From Methylobacterium durans (GTDB lineage: Bacteria > Pseudomonadota > Alphaproteobacteria > Rhizobiales > Beijerinckiaceae), in assembly GCF_003173715.1 (NCBI RefSeq), contig NZ_CP029550.1:2108001-2172000 (forward strand): DNA of 64,000 nucleotides, read 5' to 3'. The notes beneath the pieces are model-generated. The model had not been told where the DNA came from. It searched no databases and saw nothing but the letters and a program-made list of their open reading frames with translations. Each line of letters opens with the position of its first letter. Position 1 is the stretch's first letter. Positions 59,439 to 64,000 of the stretch are shown here, one piece after another. The translations under genes were made by a program, and so were the position numbers.

Positions 59439-60131
59439 TCACGGCTTCCCCGCCTCGGAACCGTCCTGCATCCGTGAAACTGGCGGGTAGAATTGCGGGC
59501 TCTCGCGCCGGTCGAACATCCCGTAATCGCGGATGATCCGCACGGAGCGCGTGCGAAACCCGGCCCCTTCGATCGGCGGGAGCGCGGAGGACGCCCCCGG
59601 CCCGGACCACGACAGCAGCGCCAGAACCTTCCCCGACGTGTAGATCGAATCGTAGACCTCCCGCCCGACGAGGCCGGGCACCTCCGGCCCGAGCCCGATC
59701 GAGGTCCAGAGGTCGGCCGGGTCGGCGGGCGAAGGCTGCCCAGGCTCCGGCACCACCTCGACCAGTGTACAGAGCTTGGCGCGGCCGACCTCCGTCGCGT
59801 CGAAGCGCTGCTCCCGCACCGCGTGCCCCGCCGGCGGATGGCTGTCCGAGGTCACCTCGCCGACCCGAAGATGGTAGTCGGAGAACACCGCGAAGCGCCC
59901 CTTCTCCTGAATCAGGTGGTGGCCCGCATGCGTGCGCCAGCGGATCACGGATTTCTCGTCCCGCCAGGTCGAATGCGACAAAACCCAGCCGGGCCGGGTG
60001 CGGCTCGCGAAGCGCTCGTTGTCGATGAAACCGTCGATGCCCTCCAGTTCCGGTCTCAGCGCCTTCGCGTGCGCGAGGTAGGCATCCTTCTGCCCGTCGG
60101 CGGGATGGACCTCGAAGATCACCGAGAACAT
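59439..60131 (-). CDS. Antibiotic biosynthesis monooxygenase (ABM)-domain protein
   Basis: 230 residues from ATG 60131. N-terminal ABM dimeric ferredoxin-like domain about 1-100 (FSVIFEVHPADGQKDAYLAH, IDGFIDNERFASRTRPGWVL, SHSTWRDEKSVIRWRTHAGH HL). A second half (about 110-230, VEVVPEPGQPSPADPADLWT ... LLSWSGP) resembles another ABM-like repeat. Quinone or heme-related oxygenation is known in the family; here unknown. It lies directly downstream of the GntR gene on the same strand. Confidence 0.82.
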   Translation of the reverse strand: MFSVIFEVHPADGQKDAYLAHAKALRPELEGIDGFIDNERFASRTRPGWVLSHSTWRDEKSVIRWRTHAGHHLIQEKGRFAVFSDYHLRVGEVTSDSHPPAGHAVREQRFDATEVGRAKLCTLVEVVPEPGQPSPADPADLWTSIGLGPEVPGLVGREVYDSIYTSGKVLALLSWSGPGASSALPPIEGAGFRTRSVRIIRDYGMFDRRESPQFYPPVSRMQDGSEAGKP

Positions 60132-60223
60132 GGCTCGTCCTCCGGAACAGCGACGCGGTGCGCGAGCCTGCCCCCGCGGGATCCTCCTCGCAGCGCCGGA
60201 GCGCTGCGGGCCGACCTGTGACC

Positions 60224-60976
60224 TCAGGTGTCGAGCGTCTTGCGGGCGAAGCTCTCGATGTAGTCGATCAGACGGTCCGACGCGGCCTCCGCGGCTTCGG
60301 CGTCGCGCTTCGCGACGGCCTCGCACACGTCGGCGTGCAGGTTCGCGGTCAGCGGCAGGTCCGCGGCCTGCTTGTAGTGCTGGTACCAGAAGCGGCGCGA
60401 CAGCCCGGCCATATTGGCGAGCGAGCGCACCGCGAACTCGTTGCGCGAGGCGGCTGCGATCAGACCGTTGAACTGGTTGTCCAGGCGCATGAACGCGAGG
60501 TCGTCCGAGGCTGCGGCCGCCTCGCGCATGTCCTGGGCGAGGCCCGCGAAAACCGCGCGCTCCTCCTGCGTCGCCCGCTCGGCGGCGAGGCGGGCGATCA
60601 GTCGCTCCAGGACGCGCCGCGTCTCGAGCAGGCGCAACTGGGTGCGTATGTTGATCTCCGAGACGAGGATGCCGCGCCGCGGCATGACGACGACGAGCCC
60701 GTCGCGGGCGAGGCGCTGCAGGGCCTCGCGGATCGGCGTGCGCCCGATCCCGAGGCGCTGAACGAGGTTCTGCTCGCCGAGCACCATGCCGGGCGGCAGG
60801 ACAAGCGTCGTGATCAGTTCCTCCAGTTGCTGATAGGCCTTCTCGGTCAGCGTGAGGTCGGGCAGGTCGTCCTGCCCGAAGGTTGGTTCAGGTGCCTCCT
60901 GAACCGCCCGGCGGGCTCGTTTTCGCCCAGGCTCCGTCGCCGAAACGCCCGCGGTCTTCCCGGTCACGAAGTTCAT
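60224..60976 (-). CDS. GntR-family regulator (FCD type)
   Basis: 250 residues from ATG 60976. Winged helix about 50-120 (KAYQQLEELITTLVLPPGMV, RTPIREALQRLARDGLVVVM PRRGILV) and FadR-C/FCD effector domain about 130-240 (FMRLDNQFNGLIAAASRNEF). Divergent from the MFS gene with a 166-bp intergenic region. Probable operators are the TGATATATCA-type palindromes at 61070 and 62624, so it likely represses the MFS-hydroxylase genes. Confidence 0.9.
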   Translation of the reverse strand: MNFVTGKTAGVSATEPGRKRARRAVQEAPEPTFGQDDLPDLTLTEKAYQQLEELITTLVLPPGMVLGEQNLVQRLGIGRTPIREALQRLARDGLVVVMPRRGILVSEINIRTQLRLLETRRVLERLIARLAAERATQEERAVFAGLAQDMREAAAASDDLAFMRLDNQFNGLIAAASRNEFAVRSLANMAGLSRRFWYQHYKQAADLPLTANLHADVCEAVAKRDAEAAEAASDRLIDYIESFARKTLDT

Positions 60977-61068
60977 CGTCAGTCCACACCGTGCGTAGCG
61001 GCCCCTGGATACCATGTCGGGACCCCGGACACATCGTGCGCAGGGCGCCTATCCTCAATCCGTGTACG

Positions 61069-61082
61069 CCTGATATATCTTG
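61069..61082. promoter_or_regulatory. Candidate GntR operator 1
   Basis: CCTGATATATCTTG is close to the palindrome CTGATATATCAG found before the hydroxylase gene. Lies between the divergent GntR and MFS genes, 60 bp upstream of the MFS start. FCD-type GntR proteins often bind TGATATATCA-like sites. Confidence 0.5.
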
Positions 61083-61142
61083 CGCATCTCAGACATATCC
61101 GTCATGCTTCCCACACATATAATACGTGAGGGAGGCGAACCC

Positions 61143-62558
61143 ATGGTCGGGCAGATCGCGATACCAACCGGCAATGTGCTGCCGGGCCAGGCTGTCGGAA
61201 CGGCGACGGCGCGGGCGTCGAACGGGATGATCGCGGCACGGCTGGAGCGCCTGCCGATGACCCAGTTTCAGCGCAACATCTTCCTCATCATCGCAACCGC
61301 ATGGTTCTTCGACTCGATCGATCTGGGTTCGCTCACCTTCCTGCTCGGCTCGATCAAGACGGAGTTCGGACTGACGACGGCGCAGGCTGGGCTGCTGTCC
61401 AGCATGAGCTTCGTCGGGATGTTCCTCGGCGCCGGCATCTCCGGCATGCTGGCAGACAGGTTCGGCCGGAAGGTCGTCTTCCAGGTCAGCATGATCTTCT
61501 GGGGCCTGGGCAGCGTGTGGTGTGCCTACGCGCCCGACGCGACCACCCTCGGCTACGCCCGCCTGCTCCTCGGCTTCGGCATGGGCATGGAATTCCCGGT
61601 GGCGCTGGCCATCGTCTCGGAATTCCTGCCGACCGCCAACCGCGGGCGCTACCTCGCCATCATGGAAGGCTTCTGGCCGCTCGGCTTCATCGCGGCGGGC
61701 TGCCTCAGCTACGTGCTGCTCAGCTACTTCGACTGGCGCGCCGTCTTCCTGGCTCAGGCGGTCCCGGCGCTGTTCCTGTTCGCGATCCGGTTCCTCGTTC
61801 CGGAATCTCCGCGCTGGCTGGCGGATCGTGGCCGCTACGAGGAGGCGGATCGGGTCATGGGCTGCATCGAGGCGAAGGTGAGCGAGCGGCTGAACGGCCG
61901 GTCGCTGCCCGAGCCGCAGCCTCTGCCGGAGCAGGCCCGGGGCGAACGCCGCTTCTCGTTTCTCGAGCTGTGGAGCCCGGGCTACGCCAGCCGCACCGTG
62001 ATGATCTGGCTGACCTGGTTCTTCGCGCTTCTCGGCTTCTACGGCCTGACCACGTGGCTCGGCGCCCTCCTGCAGGAGGCCGGCTACAGCGTCACCAAAT
62101 CGGTCGTCTACACCATCCTGATCTCGCTGGCGGGCGTACCGGGCTTCATCACCTCGGCCATTCTCGTCGAGCGCTGGGGCCGCAAGCCGACCGCCGTCCT
62201 GATGCTGCTCGGCAGCGCCGTGGCAGCCTACCTCTACGGTCACTCGCCCAGCTTCGAATGGCTCATCGCCTTCGGGCTGATGATGCAGTTCTTCCTGTTC
62301 GGCATGTGGTCGGTGCTCTACGCCTACACACCGGAACTCTACCCGACCCGTGCCCGTGCGACCGGTGCCGGATGCGCCTCGGCCGTCGGCCGCGTCGGAT
62401 CGCTCATCGGGCCCTACATTATCGGCATCATCCTGCCGTCACTGGGGCATGGCGGCGTCTTCGCGCTGGGTGCCGGCTCCTTCGTGATCGCGGCCTTGAG
62501 CGTGGCCGTTCTCGGTATCGAGACGAAGGGTCAGTCGCTGGAGGCGATCTCCCGCTGA
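61143..62558 (+). CDS. MFS transporter (sugar/aromatic acid-porter type)
   Basis: 471 residues from ATG 61143 with GGGAGG upstream; the earlier in-frame ATG at 61080 lacks a site. Twelve spans. Motifs: LADRFGRKVVFQVSMIFWGL (loop 2-3 GxLxDRxGRR-type), SEFLPTANRGRYLAIMEGFW, PESPRWLADRGRYEEADRVM (loop 6-7, sugar-porter signature), VERWGRKPTAVLMLLGSAVA and ELYPTRARATGAGCASAVGR. These place it in the NiaP/SP group. The substrate is unknown, likely the compound sensed by the GntR protein. Confidence 0.92.
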   Translation: MVGQIAIPTGNVLPGQAVGTATARASNGMIAARLERLPMTQFQRNIFLIIATAWFFDSIDLGSLTFLLGSIKTEFGLTTAQAGLLSSMSFVGMFLGAGISGMLADRFGRKVVFQVSMIFWGLGSVWCAYAPDATTLGYARLLLGFGMGMEFPVALAIVSEFLPTANRGRYLAIMEGFWPLGFIAAGCLSYVLLSYFDWRAVFLAQAVPALFLFAIRFLVPESPRWLADRGRYEEADRVMGCIEAKVSERLNGRSLPEPQPLPEQARGERRFSFLELWSPGYASRTVMIWLTWFFALLGFYGLTTWLGALLQEAGYSVTKSVVYTILISLAGVPGFITSAILVERWGRKPTAVLMLLGSAVAAYLYGHSPSFEWLIAFGLMMQFFLFGMWSVLYAYTPELYPTRARATGAGCASAVGRVGSLIGPYIIGIILPSLGHGGVFALGAGSFVIAALSVAVLGIETKGQSLEAISR

Positions 62559-62623
62559 CGGACGGACCCGGCATCGCCGCGTCCGGATCATTGCGCGACG
62601 CGCATGCCCTTTCGATTTGCAAT

Positions 62624-62635
62624 CTGATATATCAG
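62624..62635. promoter_or_regulatory. Candidate GntR operator 2 (perfect palindrome)
   Basis: CTGATATATCAG is a perfect 12-bp palindrome 36 bp upstream of the hydroxylase ATG. The same core occurs at 61069-61082 before the MFS gene. Two sites in one cluster next to a divergently encoded GntR gene suggest co-regulation. Confidence 0.55.
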
Positions 62636-62671
62636 TGGTATCCTAAGGGATCGAAGAAGGGAGGAGATGCC

Positions 62672-63457
62672 ATGGAACTCGCGATCACGAGCATGAGCGA
62701 GCGCCAGCGTGCCTACCGAGCGAATTACCGCCAGCGGGTCGCGGGCTGGTACAACGGTGTCCTGCACATCGCGATCATCTACACGATCGGCTTGACCGCG
62801 CTGTACATCTACATCTCGAACATCAAGTCGCCGGGCTGGGCCGAGCTGGCGACGGTCCCGGTCGTATTCCTGTTCTGCAATTTCTTCGAATGGTGGCTGC
62901 ACCGCTACGTGATGCATCGCCCCTCGAAGAACCCGATCGCGCGCGCGGTCTACAATCGGCACACGCTTCAGCATCATCAGTTCTTCACCGACCATGAGAT
63001 GCGCTTTGCCGATCACAAGGATTACCGGGTGACGTTCTTCCCGCCCTACGCGCTCGCCACTTTCACGCTGATGTCGATCCCGGGCGCCATCGTGCTCGGA
63101 AAAGTGTTCACGCCGAATGTCGGCTGGCTGTTCATAGCCACCACGACGAGCATCTACCTGATCTACGAGTTCATGCATTTCTGCTGTCACGTCGAGGACA
63201 ACTGGTTCGTCCGCAACATGCCGTTCATCAACACGAACCGGCGGCACCACACCGCCCATCACGACCAGTCGATCATGATGGAGCGCAACATGAACCTCAC
63301 CTTCCCGATCATGGACTGGCTGTTCGGCACCTCCGACCTCAACCGCGGACTGATCGGCACGCTCTTCAACGGCTACGACACCCGCTTCGTGAAGACCGAC
63401 ATGCGCAAGACCGCCCGCACGCCGGGATCGCCGGAGGCGATGCAGGCGGCCGAGTAG
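62672..63457 (+). CDS. Fatty acid hydroxylase superfamily (sterol desaturase-type) membrane protein
   Basis: 261 residues from ATG 62672 with GGGAGGAG upstream. Four hydrophobic helices. Di-iron histidine motifs: WWLHRYVMHR (HxxxH-like), RHTLQHHQFF and DHEMRF, FMHFCCHVE, and RRHHTAHHD. These are the clustered His boxes of the fatty acid hydroxylase/carotene hydroxylase/sterol desaturase family. Acts in the membrane on a lipid or terpenoid; substrate unknown. Second gene of the GntR-controlled cluster, about 115 bp after the MFS gene. Confidence 0.9.
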   Translation: MELAITSMSERQRAYRANYRQRVAGWYNGVLHIAIIYTIGLTALYIYISNIKSPGWAELATVPVVFLFCNFFEWWLHRYVMHRPSKNPIARAVYNRHTLQHHQFFTDHEMRFADHKDYRVTFFPPYALATFTLMSIPGAIVLGKVFTPNVGWLFIATTTSIYLIYEFMHFCCHVEDNWFVRNMPFINTNRRHHTAHHDQSIMMERNMNLTFPIMDWLFGTSDLNRGLIGTLFNGYDTRFVKTDMRKTARTPGSPEAMQAAE

Positions 63458-63513
63458 GGCCGCAACCGACGCAATCGGGCGGCGACGCCGCCATCAATCC
63501 GCGGGAGGCAGGC

Positions 63514-63903
63514 ATGGATATGATCGAACCGAACGTGGCGGCCCTGCTCTGGTTCGCCCTCTTCGCGGGCGTAGCCAGCATCGGCTTCTACGTGCTCACG
63601 GGCGTGTTCCCGCTCGAGACCCGTCCCGACCTGAGAAGCCGTCCGCTCGGCTTGGCCCTGATCGCGGCCAACGTCGTGCTGCTGCTCGCCCTCGTCGGTG
63701 GCAGCATGGTCTACGGCGCGGCGCATTTGCGTTGGACGAGCCTCGTCATCGTGGCCGGGTTCGCGGTTCTGTTCGCACCGGGTCTGTTCAACGTCTGGCC
63801 GCAGCGCTGGCGGGACGGAATGGCCGGCCTCGCCATCGTTCTCACCAGCTTCGGCGTGTCACTCGGCCTGCTCCAGCATGTGGGCGCCGTCTTCAGTCTC
63901 TGA
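63514..63903 (+). CDS. Four-span membrane protein, unknown
   Basis: 129 residues with four hydrophobic helices (about 8-29, 47-66, 74-93, 104-125): VAALLWFALFAGVASIGFYV, LGLALIAANVVLLLALVGGS, SLVIVAGFAVLFAPGLFNVW. It follows the hydroxylase gene by 57 bp and precedes another gene by 28 bp, so it is in the operon. Might anchor a partner electron-transfer protein; not assigned. Confidence 0.75.
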   Translation: MDMIEPNVAALLWFALFAGVASIGFYVLTGVFPLETRPDLRSRPLGLALIAANVVLLLALVGGSMVYGAAHLRWTSLVIVAGFAVLFAPGLFNVWPQRWRDGMAGLAIVLTSFGVSLGLLQHVGAVFSL

Positions 63904-63930
63904 CAACGAGCCATTCTCGGGAGGGATTCG

Positions 63931-64000
63931 ATGCCGTTTCCGATCAAGTTCGGCCTGTCGGTCGCGGTCGCCTTGGCCGCGCTCGGGGGTTGGTTCTACA
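63931..64000 (+). CDS. Exported protein start (cut by window edge)
   Basis: ATG 63931 with GGGAGGG upstream. MPFPIKFGLSVAVALAALGG then WFY is a signal-anchor-like start with one hydrophobic span. By position next in the hydroxylase operon it may be a c-type cytochrome or other redox partner, but only 23 residues are visible and the assignment is a guess. Confidence 0.6.
   Translation, partial: MPFPIKFGLSVAVALAALGGWFY

Noticed and set aside
61301..63457. 718-codon plus frame overlapping the MFS gene and running into the hydroxylase
   Set aside because: The first two thirds are a shifted reading of the MFS gene without hydrophobic helices; only the last 261 codons (from 62672) are the real hydroxylase.

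Overview
The window is high-GC DNA that looks like an alphaproteobacterium of the Hyphomicrobiales, most likely Methylobacterium or Methylorubrum. This is inferred from the recognisable families, not from a database search: a phasin next to a YsnF/DUF2382 protein, several DUF6894 proteins, an IHF-beta-like protein, a PAS/GAF hybrid histidine kinase, and many very small genes. It opens inside a Kup potassium transporter (minus strand) and ends inside a small secreted or anchored protein.

1-52.3 kb is an accessory mosaic. It holds four insertion sequences: an IS66-type element with a perfect 8-bp target duplication at 1745-3157, an IS630-type element with an A7 frameshift site near 4.12-5.28 kb, an IS1182-type element at 23.6-25.4 kb, and an IS3-type element at 28.9-30.35 kb. 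It also holds several broken genes: a serine recombinase tail, a TAXI-type TRAP binding protein with an in-frame stop, a frameshifted metallophosphatase, a frameshifted nitrilase and a DUF6894 stub. Between them lie stress and envelope genes (degenerate hemerythrin-like/DUF2382 protein, phasin, RlpA-like protein, PilZ protein, cold-shock protein), signalling genes (hybrid kinase coupled to an orphan ParD-like protein, two orphan receiver proteins), and transport and metabolic genes (SbtA-like bicarbonate transporter with a divergent LysR, alpha/beta hydrolase plus cytochrome P450, GST-like protein). A run at 40.8-46.8 kb joins an isonitrile-hydratase-like protein and its divergent GlxA-type regulator to a LysR-nitrilase-DUF485-ActP operon; this reads as a nitrile/carboxylate utilisation module.

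At 47-52.3 kb the coding density falls. A 1.5-kb stretch without a convincing gene carries three diverged units, each a long imperfect inverted repeat. It is followed by an unknown protein, a tyrosine integrase and the 3' half of a tRNA-Lys(CTT) gene ending at 52290. I take this as the right edge of an integrated island. A tRNA-Gly(CCC) 3' fragment at 31.6 kb suggests an older, second integration scar.

52.4-64 kb is gene-dense, without insertion sequences, and reads as a separate block: AraC regulator, SLAC1/TDT channel, cytochrome P460 overlapping a Tat-exported epoxide-hydrolase-like protein, VOC protein, a class III cyclase with winged-helix and TPR domains, an ABM-domain protein, and a GntR regulator divergent from an MFS transporter - fatty acid hydroxylase - membrane protein operon. 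The same palindrome (TGATATATCA-like) lies before the MFS gene and before the hydroxylase gene and is a good candidate GntR operator.
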